DNA from: Gadus chalcogrammus
Taxonomy: Eukaryota; Chordata; Actinopteri; Gadiformes; Gadidae
NCBI RefSeq assembly: GCF_026213295.1
Contig: NC_079420.1
Coordinates: forward strand, 17,328,389-17,392,388
Length of the DNA stretch: 64,000 nucleotides
Direction: 5' to 3'
The notes under the pieces were generated by a model. The model had not been told where the DNA came from. It did no database searches and saw nothing but the letters and a program-made list of their open reading frames with translations. Shown in pieces: positions 1 through 36,587 of this stretch. The translations under genes and the position numbers were made by a program. Numbering within the stretch: position 1 is the first letter of the stretch; each line of letters starts with the position of its first letter.

Positions 1-7212
<7,212 letters not shown>

Positions 7213-7312
7213 NNNNNNNNNNNNNNNNNNNNNNNNNNNNNNNNNNNNNNNNNNNNNNNNNNNNNNNNNNNNNNNNNNNNNNNNNNNNNNNNNNNNNNNN
7301 NNNNNNNNNNNN
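7213..7312. other. Assembly gap of exactly 100 N
   Basis: A run of exactly 100 N, the usual placeholder for a gap of unknown size. To the left, copy A ends in mid-homology. To the right, sequence of the sf3b3 locus begins. The join is therefore a scaffolding decision and not observed sequence. Confidence 0.99.
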
Positions 7313-7335
7313 AAATTCGTTAATTTCTCCACATG

Positions 7336-7376
7336 AAGTCAGAGAAGAGACATGAGAAACTCATCACTTCATCAGC
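7336..7376 (+). repeat. 41-bp direct repeat, first copy
   Basis: Identical over 41 bases to 8883-8923. It starts with AAGTCAGAGAAG and ends with CTTCATCAGC. It lies 23 bases inside the contig edge next to the N gap. It could be a small dispersed repeat or a contig-end artefact. Confidence 0.8.
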
Positions 7377-7633
7377 AATCATAATACTCTGGCCGTCAGG
7401 GATAATTGCATTTAGGCTTTTGATAATATTAAAACTTCAGATAGTGCCTATCACAAGTGAACCAACCTATTGTATACAGCCTCATCAACAAGACATTACC
7501 GGCAACGAAGAAGGCTTTGGGCTACTTAATGATACCCTGCTCCAAAACTGTAAAAATTAATGAATTTTTAGTAGTTTGGTTTACTATTTCCTCGAGTACT
7601 CCAACTCGAATACACATTGCCATTCGAGTTAGT

Positions 7634-7681
7634 TGAGTTGAGGCAACTAGTGCTGGTTTCAGCACTAGTTGCCTCAACTCA
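7634..7681. repeat. Perfect 22-bp inverted repeat with 4-base loop
   Basis: Arms 7634-7655 and 7660-7681 are exact reverse complements separated by GTTT. It would form a 22-bp hairpin as RNA or a cruciform as DNA. No protein-coding context apart from being in the sf3b3 intron flank. Confidence 0.9.
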
Positions 7682-7726
7682 TGGTCTAAACATTGGACAG
7701 ATTATCCAATGGCACACAATCCTTAC

Positions 7727-10700
7727 CCTGCGTCTTGGGATAGGACAGCGGATGTCTGGCTGGTCTCCAAAGTTCTGTAGGTGATGTAGTTTTCAGAGCA
7801 GATCAGAACGCCACTGGGACCATCCGCACCACCAGGCACTAGACAAGAAAGAAAACGTTAGTTTGGTTTGATATTGAAGACAGTTCTTTTTGTGTGCAAC
7901 AAGCTTAGGGCTTTTAATTGAAACTCCAACAAAGAATGTCTTCCTTGTTCTTTCAGGCAAGTAATATTTTTAACTGCTTGTTACACGTCACATTTATTCA
8001 CAAACGTTTAAAATTTGGGTATGATAATCACAACGGCCTATTCTGCTTCAGAAAGCACAGTAGATTGGGTTAAGGGATGTATTTTCAGTCAAGGTGACTG
8101 CAGCTAATGTCTTGCAAAGTATATCAGAATTTCTCATAATTGGGAGGCTGTTTTTGATGTCATTTGATTAAATACTCGTAATGCATGCATCTAAGCTAAT
8201 GGGGCGTTGCTGTGCTGCCTCCAGGAGCAAGGCTAACCCCGCGAGCGTTGTGCAGGTTCAATCAGGCATCGGATGTTACTTTGTTCCGTTTCAAAAATGA
8301 AAAACCGCTTACCAGTAATGAGGAAGTTCCCGTGCTCCTCCAGGGCTTCGCTGTACTTGCGGACCACATGGTTCAGACCGAGGTCCAGTTCATAAAAGGT
8401 CAGAGTCTGCTGGGTATTGGCTGCTGCCTCTCCAGTAGGGTCGTTGTCAGCTTCCTGAGAGAAGGATATGAGAACCGTTAGGGTCGTTGGCTGACTACCA
8501 TAACGGAGGATTTTCCTATCCAAATAAATACAGCAATTATCTTTTGAGTATTTAAGAGAACTTAAATATTAAGACTGTTGCCTTCACCCTTACTGTAGCA
8601 TGTTTTATGGTCTTGAAACAAGAAGAAGCAATGTGCTACAGAGACTACAAGAAGTTACCTCAAGCATCTGAAGGAGCCAACAAAGGAAACGGACACATCA
8701 ACTGAAAGGACTGGACGGAACATTAAGTGGCTAGGTCACAAAAATCTCCATTATAACATTAAAATATTTGAAGTAGACCAGCACTCTTTGAAAAGATACA
8801 CTGAAAAAGTGTACACATCCACGCACACAGGAAAGTCAGAATGAAGCTGTGATCAGAGAAAATAATTATTCTCTCCAAGTGCAAGTCAGAGAAGAGACAT
8901 GAGAAACTCATCACTTCATCAGCTCATTTCTTTCTTCCTGTTCGTCAAATAATAATTGTGATACATCTCTGGTTATATCAGTTGTCACCAGAGTCCAACG
9001 TGATATATTAAATTTGCTGACAATAACTTGCCTGACACAGAATAAAGTATACATTAATATGCACTACTTTTTATAAAAGAAGAGTTAAGAATCAATGGTT
9101 TTAGCCTCACCTCATAGTCCATCTCCAGGCAGGCAAACATGGGGTTCTCAAAGCCCACGTCCACCCCCACCACATGGTAGACCAACGTGTTGGCCTTGTG
9201 GGCCTCCAGAGGGGAGGAGATGGTCAACCTGGCCGCCGCGTCTCTGTTCAGAATGTACACCAGCTTCTGTTTTTCAATTGCACCTGGGGAAGAAGGGAGT
9301 GGGAGTAGAATAATACGATTAACACACGGGTACGCCATTACCGCAGAGAATCCTTTCTACAGGAAAAGGTAACTACACGCACACATTGCAGTTTTTCTTG
9401 CGTTTCATGCGGCTGGCCGAATGCAAAAGTACAAGTTGCAAAAGCTCAGCAAGCTACATTGCATAGTTAAATTAAGCACCGCTAAAAACAACTGTTATTA
9501 GTTGTATGGGCTGGCGCTCACAATACTGCAGACTAAAGCCCATTATTAATATTAAATATGTACCTAGAAACGGTACGGTATAATCAGTATTATGCATTGC
9601 CAATGCCACCATCCGCATGCGTTTGTTCAACATTCTGTCTACTAGACAATATTCTACAAATTACCCTTTCCAAGTAATTAATATTGGGCACAAAAATATA
9701 TAATATTAAACCTCTCGACGGTATTAATATAATCACTAGCTAGGTGGTCCATGGCGATGGAGAGCATTGAATAACGACTAACATTGTACGATCCAATTAC
9801 ATTGAATGCGTTTGCGAATTTTCCACAGGATGATAAAATGATTACAAATCATTGAGTTTAATGGTTCTGCGAAAAGGCGACAATTTCAATTTTGTATAAA
9901 CAAATAAATCAGTTTAACCAATCACATTGCAGTATCTTTGTCAACAAGTGGAACGCCCTGTAACCTATGACTTACCAATCATGACAGCTCTGCCTTTGGG
10001 GTCCACAGCCAGGAACTGACCGGGTACAATGCGTCTGCAACCACTCTTGCCAAAAGTCTCCTGGTGGATCTTCTCAAACATGTTTTTTGAGGAATGGTAT
10101 TCCAGGATGACGATCCGACCACTGTCACTACCTACCACAATGTAGTCTGAAATGCAAATACAATCCTGTGTTATAAGGTGTCTGCTGTCTGATTATGATT
10201 ACTGACAAATTTGGGTAAAAAAAAAAAAAGAAGTTAAGAAAATAAATACGATGAGTATTTCAAACAACATGACTTCATGTATTATAACACGAGAAAGAAA
10301 AAAATCGTAAATTACAGATATTGATCTGGACAACATGTCTCATGCCAGTGTAACATACCTTTGGTTCCTCCAGTGAGTCTGAAGGCCATCAAGGACCTCA
10401 CGATTCCGAACACTTCCATCGTAAGCAGGGTGTGGACTTTCCCTGTGTTGGCATCAGGCCGCAGCAGTTCAAGAATTTTCCCGCGAGAAACGACAATCTC
10501 CTGCATTTTGGTGCCTATAGGAGCAAAAAACATCACACTCAGTTACCAACTGCACTAACATTAATTCAATAGGGACATACTATGAAAGTTTCAAAAAGCT
10601 ACCAGATACAAAGGGTCACAGTTTGAATCGACAGCAAGCATTCAACACTTGATAGAGCAAACAGGAAGTCCAATCATCATATCCATTTTGTTATAAATCT

Positions 10701-11236
10701 GAAAAGGGATCAAAAGGTAATCGTAGCATGCATTTTGCTGCTGTCCACCCGATTTCCCCTTGAGTGATTAATAAAGTATTATGTTATCAACGGCTACTTA
10801 TCTTTAGCTTATGTGTTAACATTTGGTCAGATATAGCCTGACTTGATTGATATACGTAGTTTGATTAGGCTCAAACATTGCTCCACAGTTTGAACTGAGT
10901 ATACTCCGCTTGTATTCAAAGTTGTATTACGCAGTGACCAATGCCATAACTCTTTTGGAATTGGAAGCTAAGTATTTTGGAAGCAAATATTATGTCTACC
11001 AATATATCAATGACACTTATCTCTCATGAAAAACATATTTCTATGTAAACAGCAGGCTGCGTTCAATTCACAACTCATAATAGAAAACAAACACAGAATG
11101 TATGAAACGCAGGCCAAAGTAAGGGGCGACAAAAACATCAACAGCCCAGCTATACCCCTTATATACCTGAGAAGTTGCCATGGATGGCATGCGAGATGCC
11201 AGTGGCACGCTGCAAAGTGATGTTGTACAGAAACAT
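7727..11236 (-). CDS. sf3b3: Splicing factor 3b subunit 3 (SF3b130/SAP130), N-terminal part only
   Basis: SF3B3 is a core protein of the SF3b complex in the U2 snRNP and helps recognise the branch site in the nucleus. Six coding exons are seen, in transcript order 11236-11167, 10514-10359, 10146-9976, 9283-9111, 8454-8313 and 7838-7727, all with AG/GT borders and joining phases. The start ATG (11234-11236) opens the family's [16 protein letters not shown]-terminus. Further recognisable stretches are [36 protein letters not shown] and [19 protein letters not shown], close to the human protein. They belong to the N-terminal MMS1/CPSF-A-like beta-propeller region. About 275 of roughly 1217 residues are present; the rest falls beyond the N gap. 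The sixth exon is 112 bp where 113 are needed: one base is missing in the run encoding TYKNFGD near 7774-7776, a 1-nt frameshift that is probably a consensus error. The probable 5'UTR acceptor lies just above the ATG, near 11243. Confidence 0.93.
8883..8923 (+). repeat. 41-bp direct repeat, second copy
   Basis: Identical to 7336-7376; lies in the sf3b3 intron between the exons 9283-9111 and 8454-8313. Confidence 0.8.
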
Positions 11237-13241
11237 GGCTGCCTACGAGAAGGTATCCAAAGTAGGTCTTCAGGAGCTGGCCACAGCCCTCACTTAACAG
11301 GTCCAAACTAGAGATGCAAACAGAAGGACACGACAAAATGAAATCAGCATTGAGAAGATATATGGTTCTGTGTTTGTATAGTTATTGGGGATTTGATAAT
11401 CTTGTTTTCCAACGTTGCATAACTAAGTCACTTTGGCTCGATTGTGTAATTATGCAATGTTGGGATATGTGTCGTTGAATATTAGAGCATCATGAAAAAA
11501 CAAAATACAGTTCACTAACTGAGTTTTTGCTGTATGATGCCGTAGAATACATGTGTGATATGTTCATCTCGGATGCAAACTATTTCCCCATTAAGTAACC
11601 GCTAAAAACTAGTTTGAATATTGCGTCTGAATATTGACGTGAACTTGCCCGATTTCCGTAACAAATTTGCTATCTCAAAATACTTAAGCGTATAGAAACC
11701 GCAGTTTAATAACTGAGCCATTTTAAAGTCATAATGATATTGTTTAGGATAAACCCCATATCTTGTTAAATAGCTCGATATTGGGCTAGCTAGGTCCATT
11801 CATACAAAGCGACCCATCCAAAATAGATACATCTGTAACTACAAATATATTCAAATCTATGGGAAATAATCAACGCATAATACATCCCATGCATAGTGGA
11901 TACCGTGAGTATAAATAATATAAACTTTTTACCGTTGCCAATGAAAGGATGACTTAGATTTCAAGTTGATTAGAAATCATTCCCAATAATAACAAGTAGG
12001 CCTACGACAAATTAAACGAATGGCGGCCGTTTCGGGGTCCTTCGTCAACAATAACGTCGTCATACACTAATAGAGTGGCCAGCACTCGCCTGATGGATAT
12101 TCTATAAATGTGTGTGACCGTCATATGTAAACTCTCCTGTAGATGGCAGCATTATTTACCGCTCTCAAAATGCTTTTGAAGTGTAGACTTTGCTGGCCAT
12201 ACGTTTTAAGGTTGTGTATTGCAAGAATCTTTTTACATTTGAACATTTGAAAATGGTGGTATAAATTGTAAGAATCACGTTACGTATTTACTCCATAGCT
12301 AGTTGACAACCCACTCTTATATTAAATGTAAACTGGTTGTGTGTCTAATATATCATTTTGAGGAAGGTAAATTACTATTTATTTATTAGGCTTAGGCAAG
12401 GATTTTTATTTATATTTTCTGCAGGGCTTATGGTGTATGTTTGCGCGTGTGTGCGTGTTTTTCGTTTTGTTTTGTTTTGTTTATTGTATGTTGGGTATGG
12501 ACACACCTGCTGCTCCTCCACATCTGAAATTCCTAACGGAAAAATAAAGTAATTTTAATTTTAATTGAATTGGATTGAAAGAATTAAAGTTAGGACTATA
12601 TTGTTGAATAGGCCAATTGGTCTGTAGTTGTGAAATGTCCTTGTATATATTTGATGAATTATAATCTTATTTGTTTCCACATAATGAAGGCTTAAAAGGG
12701 ATAAAAGGGAGAGTACAAACCATCTCTCATATTTCTATAAACTTATTTGTGATTATAGTCAATGTCTGTTTTTTTGTTTTATTGTATTTGGTTCAGTAAT
12801 ATTGCAACCATTAATAGCGTTTCGATGTAACACTAAACGATCAATTGTTTAATTACAAGCTTGACTAAAAGGCAGGCTGTCAACTTCCGGACTACAAAAA
12901 TAACACCACACTGTATATTCTCTGATGGGGTCGAATTGCTCATGACCAACGAGGACGATCCTTTCAGCGGAGACACCAACACCGCTTCACGACCTGCCGT
13001 GTAGGGGGGTCTGGGGGGGACGAAATCTTTTGTCAAATAAAACAGCTGGCAATCCGTCTTTTTTATTTTTGCAACCAAGAAAGCTTCTACAGCTTTGCGG
13101 TTTCGTGGCCTCTCCTCATCTGGAATCGTCTTTACACACACTGGCACTGCACCGGGACGGACGTGGATTTGTTTCTAATGGACCCTGCGCCTGTATCTCC
13201 TTTGTCGTTCTGACCGGTCTCTCACTCGCCTTCGGGGAGAG
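11237..13241. promoter_or_regulatory. Upstream region of sf3b3 (5'UTR intron and probable promoter)
   Basis: No coding exon is recognised. A YY1-type motif, AATGGCGGC, lies at 12019-12027 in a short CpG-containing patch (about 12010-12070), a plausible TATA-less promoter for sf3b3 on the minus strand. The exact first exon cannot be fixed by eye; a possible donor (GTAAAAAG on the minus strand) sits near 11931. The rest is AT-rich and unremarkable. Confidence 0.4.
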
Positions 13242-13443
13242 TATAAATACAGTATAAAGACTTTGGGATCACACAGAGGCAAGTGCATGAACCAGTAGAC
13301 GCGTCTTGAACCCGATGACGCTTTCCTGAACCGTTAACGCCTGGAGCACGTCTGTACACTGTTACACGTCCGTTACACGCCGCACGTCTGAGGCAGACAC
13401 ACTGCCGGCCACGGTGGAAACAGCCTAAGATCCTTTTAACGAG
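13242..13443 (+). promoter_or_regulatory. TATA box and probable 5' untranslated exon, likely of st3gal2
   Basis: TATAAATA occurs at 13242-13249, followed by a second TATAAA at 13253. About 25-30 bases downstream a GC-richer stretch rich in CpG begins and ends at a strong donor (GAG|GTGAGTTT, exon end 13443). No long reading frame is present, so it would be an untranslated leader. The next plus-strand gene is st3gal2, and a good acceptor lies at 23001-23002, so it could be a distal first exon. That link is inferred and needs transcript data. Confidence 0.45.
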
Positions 13444-15521
13444 GTGAGTTTATTTTTTTAATTTTACATTTTCCTTTTATGTGGTTGCACTGGGTTGTTG
13501 CTATGATAATTAGGTTCACTATTGGACATTTCGTGGCATAATAGGAGGAATCGAGGGCATCGTTATGTCTCTGGCAGTTTGTAGACCATCTCCTCAGCCA
13601 GCTATAGAGGCTGTGGTGGACACAATAACTTGACGTTATCTCCCCCTGCTGCTTATCGTCTCATAGTCCGTTCTTTCTTGTATTTTCTCCCCATCGTCGC
13701 ACGTATCTGCCGGTTTCACAGATTCTTGTTTATTTCCCCGTCCCACCTACTTAGTTCCTCTGCACCCTAATTTCCGTTTCGTATTATCCCCTCACCCACT
13801 TTCCCCCTCTTCTGTTCACCCCGTTACCCCTCCCTCGTCCTTCTTCCTGCCAGTGTTGCTAAGATACGGCTTCAGCCACAGCCCATTGAAGCATAGTTTT
13901 AGGGGAAAGTACCTTAACAAAAGCTTAAGATAGAGCGAGATTACTTATTCAAATTAGCCTACTTTAAGACTGATGTGGCGCTCTTATTTTTGCATAACCT
14001 CTATGAATATATTTTAATATTTCTTCATACAACAATATTGGGCAAATTTGAAATCTATCAGTGGTGGAAATAGGCATCTCCTGTGCTCACTCTTCATGTG
14101 TTGATCCATGTGCCATGATTGTTCTCTTTGTGATGAATCGTTAGAAAGTGGCAGTAGTAGGCCGTAGAGACTGCACACAAACACAGCCTCGTATAGAGCT
14201 GAGAGCAGCAACGCACAAAGCAGTGGGGGGTGGGAGCTCCAGAATAGCGTCTCTTATCATCATGAGACATGAAATGTAGGCCAACATAAATCGTCCAAGT
14301 AGCGGCGCATAATCAGCTTCGAACCCGAAACTAACTGTAAGCAAGCACACTGTTACACTTGTGACTGAATCCAACTGCATTTCCCATGACTTGTGTATTC
14401 ACTCTGGGTGAGAAGTACCGTTGTAAAAAAGAGCGAATAACCTCACCAAGATAGCAACCTGACGCAGGCCACAGGTGGATCCAACTAACACATGGTTTAT
14501 GTTAGTCCACTCAGTCATATTGAACTCTTCTAGAGGGGTTACTGTCAACTATCCATTATGCCCAAACCATCTAGTTTTTATTTAAATTAAGATAAAGCAG
14601 AACTAAACCAAACTTTATGAAATAATTGTATCAAGCTAAAACTATAATCAGACAGAAATACTAATTGCATCGAAGATTTAAAGCCAAGTTAAGAAAACAA
14701 ATATACCTCACTTTGAAGAGACTTACTGCAAGGAAAATAGCAATGTCCATGAACTAGACATTGACCAAACATTAACTGGCCCATCACTTGACATTATAGA
14801 GAATGGAATGCATCGATTATGAAGAGGGAAAGAATACCATTTCCAGCACAGTACGTTTCCCAAGTATGTGTTTGAACTGGTCGAGGTCCAAGGAAAACCA
14901 GAGTCCTGGTCGAGGTCCAAGGAAAAGCAGAGTCCTGGGGCTTTGCTGGGAGTGCTGAGCAGAACTTGAACCCAGTGAACACAGGGAAATATCGGTAACA
15001 GGAGAATGCAAAGGAAAGACAAATGACAAATCAAGTCAAGTTAGAGTCAAGTTAGAACAAGGTAAAGAGTCAAGTTAGAACAAGATAAAACGGAATATTG
15101 TCATTCTGTAATGGTTTGTTTTGCAGTGGGCTACAACGTCAGAAAGGATTTTTAGAGCTTCAATCATTGACGCCAGATCGCGCGTTGACAATTAAGTCCA
15201 GAGGCATACAGTCGTGCAAGACCGTTTTAGAGGGGAAACATTTGAGAAATTCAGTTTTAGGTTTTCTGTGACTGTGTAAACGGCACAGATGGCGAACTCA
15301 CACATATCACTGCATCACCTGTATGTGCAATTCAAGGTCTCTGGGAAAATCTGTAATGCCTGTGTAATGCCCTGTTATACTGTTACACAGCATTGTCTTT
15401 ATACTCTTGACAATAAAGTTGAATTCTAATCTAAAGTAGTTGTAGGTCTTCATTATTATACAAAAGGAATGGCCTCCAGGCAATTCAAGTGTGATGTAAA
15501 CCCCCAAAGGCTCCCTCTGAT
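13444..15521. other. Non-coding stretch, probable st3gal2 intron 1
   Basis: No exon is recognised. It contains a 29-bp unit repeated twice at 14877-14934 and short GTCAAGTTAGAAC-type tandem repeats at about 15030-15085. Other weak open frames are ordinary chance frames. Confidence 0.5.
14877..14934. repeat. 29-bp tandem duplication
   Basis: Two adjacent copies of a 29-bp unit beginning CTGGTCGAGGTCCAAGG, differing at one base (ACCAG versus AGCAG). Confidence 0.85.
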
Positions 15522-22726
<7,205 letters not shown>

Positions 22727-22954
22727 GTGGAAAGATAAAGAGAGAGAGAGAGGTATGCAGGGAGCACAGAGAAGTGTTTGTGTTTGAGGCAGTGTTTGAC
22801 TGACGAGAAAGAAAGCAGCCGACGGAAGAAAAGAAAAAGAGAAATGAAACTAAGAAACGGTAAAAGAAGCGCAGAGGGGGAGGAATTAGTATCGCTGAAG
22901 GATGACTAGTGACGCCATGGAACACCTTTAGGGCTGGAACAACTCCCTACTCCT

Positions 22955-23002
22955 CCCTCCCTCTCACCCGGTCTGCTGGCTTTCTCTGCTTGACTGCTAC
23001 AG
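22955..23002 (+). promoter_or_regulatory. Candidate splice acceptor before the st3gal2 first coding exon
   Basis: A long pyrimidine-rich tract ends in TGACTGCTACAG at 22991-23002, followed by GC- and purine-rich sequence that continues to the coding part. It would let an upstream leader exon (for example 13443) join an exon spanning 23003-24358. Inferred from sequence only. Confidence 0.4.
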
Positions 23003-23822
23003 TGCAACAAAGAGCGCGAGAGAGAGAGAGAGCGCGTTCAGCGGAGGTAGTCTCGGCAGCCAGTCGGATGGCAGTGGCTCTGAGTAAGGACTACATACGT
23101 CGTCGAGAAGGATTCCACCAGAGGTCTGGCGTCGCTCCCGACGCACTGACAGACGGAATAAGATCAGCCGCCAGAGACTCGGCTTCAGGACTCCCACAGA
23201 GCGGCTGGGAAAGATAAGGACAAAACTACAACCCAAGCAGCGAAAAAACTAACGCAAAAAGACTCCTCTGATCCTCCCGGAGGGGGTTGAGGCGGAGTGA
23301 ACGTGAGAAAAAAAAAGTGTTACTTCTGTGCATGGGATGACCAAAGAGCTCCTCCACGCAGAGAGAGACAGAGAGAGAGAGAGACCAAGAGAGATACAGG
23401 TTTGGAGCGTTGACAGAGAGAGGGAATCATAGAGCCAGAGCGTGTGCGCGTGGCAGCGCAGCGGGAGAACACAGGGCTTGAGCGGGAGACGTGTACGGCG
23501 TCCCCGTCACTGCGTTTGCCCCAGCTCGGCAGGTAGCTGGAGGCAGAGGAGGACGGGGGAGGTGGGGGGGGGGGGGTGGGGAGGGCGCTTGTCAGGGCAA
23601 AGGAAGCCAAACAAGGCGGAGGTGGGGGGAAAAGCTGTGCCCAGTCATCCCAGCCCCGCCGAACACGGCTGGGTGGTTGTTAAGCCCGGGCAGCCGGGGG
23701 GAAAGAGGCGGGGAAGAGGCAGGGGTGGGCACGGTGGCAGGCCAAGGGGTGGGGGCATGGCCGTGGGGGGGCCGCGTCCCGTCCGCCACGCTGCAGCGGG
23801 ACAGACGCCCGGGCTGGGCCGC
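23003..23822 (+). other. GC-rich 5' leader of the st3gal2 first coding exon
   Basis: GC-rich, CpG-containing sequence with long G and GA runs that continues to 24358, consistent with a CpG island over the 5' part of st3gal2. Long open frames here, in frame with st3gal2 or not, are Gly/Arg/Pro-rich and resemble nothing recognised, so I treat them as untranslated. Confidence 0.5.
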
Positions 23823-33529
<9,707 letters not shown>

Positions 33530-34450
33530 AGGAGGAGGCACCGGACACGTGGTTATCGGTGGCCGCACAACCCAAAACAGCGGGGGGGGGGTCGTGAACG
33601 TATCTCCTAACCCACAGAATGTGGTGGGAGTGTGAACTACCAGTGAGTCACCGGGTTTAAAATCGGAAGTTGGAACTTCTCAACAACTATTCGGGGCTTT
33701 GGACTAATCCCCACTAATAGTTGAACAAGTTGTTTATGCCAAAGGACAAAGGGAAAGTGGTTTCAGGAATTATTACAAAACACAGTGAGTGTCCTGACTC
33801 CAGAGGAACCAGCGAGTTTGGACTTCCTGCCCCCTGGTGGGGTCATTTTACCACATGAATCACACCAAGAACGGCACCATCAGTCGGCTCTTTCAGAGGA
33901 AACACCGCGGAAGAATTGAAAGTGAGAAGGACCCAAGCGATGTGCAAGTGAGGACCCACTGTTTGCTGCAGAGCCAATACCGTGGTACTTGCGTCTTGGC
34001 CCTGCCTCACCCTCACTTGTATTTAAGGCCTCCCTCAGAGACGTCTTAAATGGGCACAGGTTGGCTGTGGGACTGTGGAAGCAACCACAACCCAAACCCT
34101 TTGATGTACGACAGATTGGGGACCTCGTGGAGCTCGCCGACGAACAGACTTTTAATTTAGGCCTGATGAGCAGCTGTGCCCTGCCCATCACAATCTAATC
34201 ATCTGGGGGGGGGGGGGGGGGGACGACGACACATCACACTGTCCATTATGGGGAGCCTGCTCAGTTTGAGCTCCAGGACGGATGTTTGTGGACACACTGT
34301 TTTGGGTTCAGTGTGTCCGGGTGTTCAATGGCTCTGGTTACCACTAACCCGCACACAATTTTAAGACTCTTAGTGAGTTATATCTGTGGTGCATCTTTTT
34401 GAGTGTACTGATGACATTATGTTTATTCTGGGACTTTGTTGTTGTTTAGA

Positions 34451-34505
34451 CAGACACACACACACACACACACACACACAACACACACACACAGACACAG
34501 ACACA

Positions 34506-34573
<68 letters not shown>
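34451..34573. repeat. (CA)n microsatellite with GACA interruptions
   Basis: About 120 bp of CA units with ACAGACAC interruptions in the probable st3gal2 3'UTR. Confidence 0.95.
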
Positions 34574-34577
<4 letters not shown>

Positions 34578-35569
34578 AACTGATTATCTGTATTCCTCTC
34601 TGGCGAGTTTCTGTGAGGGATTTGTCTTTAAGTTGTAGAAGGTGCTGCTTAAGATAAGATACAGCAGACCCACGGCTCTGTAGAGTGAGTCTCTCTTTCT
34701 CTGTTTCTTTATTTTGTTGTCTGCCTTCCACCTCCAACACACATTGAACTGAGCTGGTCAGGGGGGCCATCTATCGCCTTACACTCTGCCTCTTGACCCT
34801 GTTCTCATTGTAAAACTGCATTAGAGTTAGTTTCTTTATGTTCTTGTTAGCCATGGGCCAATGGATTACCTTCTTCATTCATATATTTTCCCCTTTCTTT
34901 CCTTCAAAGCTTAGTCAAGTTGTGGTGTTTTAAAGGTTGTGCCGCTTATAAACACTGTAGTTGAGTTAACTGTGGATAAATACAAGACACAACAGTACTA
35001 CTTCTGATATGATTTTACAGCTGATACAGCTTCAGACATGCCTTACAGGGTTAAGTTCCCTTTTTTTTTTTTTAACAAACATTGGAATGTGCAGGTTTGG
35101 CTAATTAATTTCCTCCACACCCGATTTTGATGGTTTCGCAGACTAGTATGTACTAACCTTTGAATGAATCAGCTAGCTCAATCAAACTATGGCACGGCTT
35201 ACTTACTGGATGGCATTAACCAAGTATACAGCTACTGGAAAGGAAATGGCGAGATACAAAGACACACAAGGAAACTTTGTCTATCCAGCAATTTAGCATG
35301 AAAAGGTATCTGTCTGTGACGGCAATAAATGCAGTAAAGTTCTGTGCCTCCCATGTGATCAGCAGATATAAAATATTGTGTTATCATTTGATAGTATTGT
35401 ATAACCATACCTTCAGTCTCCTGGGTGACCAATGTTTTACTACACATCATTTTGATGGACGTGTTTTTGAAATGATGCATAATGGTGTTCTTCTATAAGA
35501 TGCTCTCTGTTGGGCTAGGCTCATTTTACAGTTCAGTCAGTTTAAGTGTGACTTGACTGAATGCACAAA

Positions 35570-35603
35570 CACACACACACACACACATACGTACACGCAC
35601 ATG

Positions 35604-35689
<86 letters not shown>
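35570..35689. repeat. (CA)n microsatellite
   Basis: Imperfect to 35608, then about 40 pure CA units; another CA tract follows at 35803-35877. Confidence 0.95.
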
Positions 35690-35691
<2 letters not shown>

Positions 35692-35823
35692 ATTTACTAT
35701 TCATGAGTAAATAGCACACCAAATATTCATGCTTTTGTGCCTTTTCCTGTCTGTGGCCATCGCCTCCAGATACTTTTCTTTCTGTAATTGGAGACCACAT
35801 TACCCACACACACACACGCACAC

Positions 35824-35867
<44 letters not shown>

Positions 35868-36581
35868 CACACACACCTCAGCCTGGCTGTGAGCTGTGCC
35901 TTTGAGCTGTACACAAATGTACAACACCGTAAACACACACAGACCCACACATGCATTGATGTATATGAAACACTGCCTTTTCCTGGCGTTATTGCCTGCA
36001 GGTTCAATTCCCATCATCACGCTATGTAAATGTTGCTTATTTTCAACTGTAGACTCGAGATGTGAAGCAGTCCATCTGGAACTTGTTTGACATTATTAAG
36101 ACTTTAGATGTTTTTTATGCATTTTCCTATTTTTCATTGTTTTGATGGAAAACGTACAATCATTCTTGCAGGTATTAGCTTGTAGGTACCATCTTCTTGG
36201 CTTGTTTTTGCAGGTTAGTCCTTGCAGAAACATCATGTACCACATTCCTCACATTTTATTCAGTCTCTGGTGTTCATGGCGGGAACTGGACAGGCCATTC
36301 AAAGGTTTATTTTCTAACCGTCGATTTGCGTAAGGCTGAGCTCTGTCGACTGGGCGGCAGCAGATCCAGTGTGGGAGAGAACGAGGTGATTACAATATGT
36401 ATTTTAATGGTGAAACAACACACTGGTACAATGCTGACACTGCACATTCTTAAGTAATTTATCATCAGCAGTGGCTCATTGTCCCACTGTTAGGCCTATT
36501 ACTCATGGTCCCCCCCTTCCTGACCTCCTAACCCCGGGGAATTGCTTTTAAAACAGTCAAGTTTCTCAAATGTGTTTTGGA

Positions 36582-36587
36582 AATAAA
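36582..36587 (+). terminator. Candidate polyadenylation signal of st3gal2
   Basis: AATAAA about 3.05 kb after the stop codon, followed by a T-rich stretch. A second candidate AATAAA lies at 38199-38204. Which, if either, is used cannot be told from sequence. Confidence 0.3.

Larger units (their letters stand above)
7313..7726. other. Non-coding stretch between the gap and the sf3b3 exons
   Basis: No exon is recognised. A 41-bp segment at 7336-7376 is repeated exactly at 8883-8923 inside an sf3b3 intron. A perfect hairpin lies at 7634-7681. By position this should be the start of the sf3b3 intron after the exon ending at 7727. Confidence 0.6.

Noticed and set aside
35990..36020. tRNA-like B box (GGTTCAATTCC) at about 36001
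   Set aside because: No matching A box, acceptor stem or anticodon arm at the right spacing.
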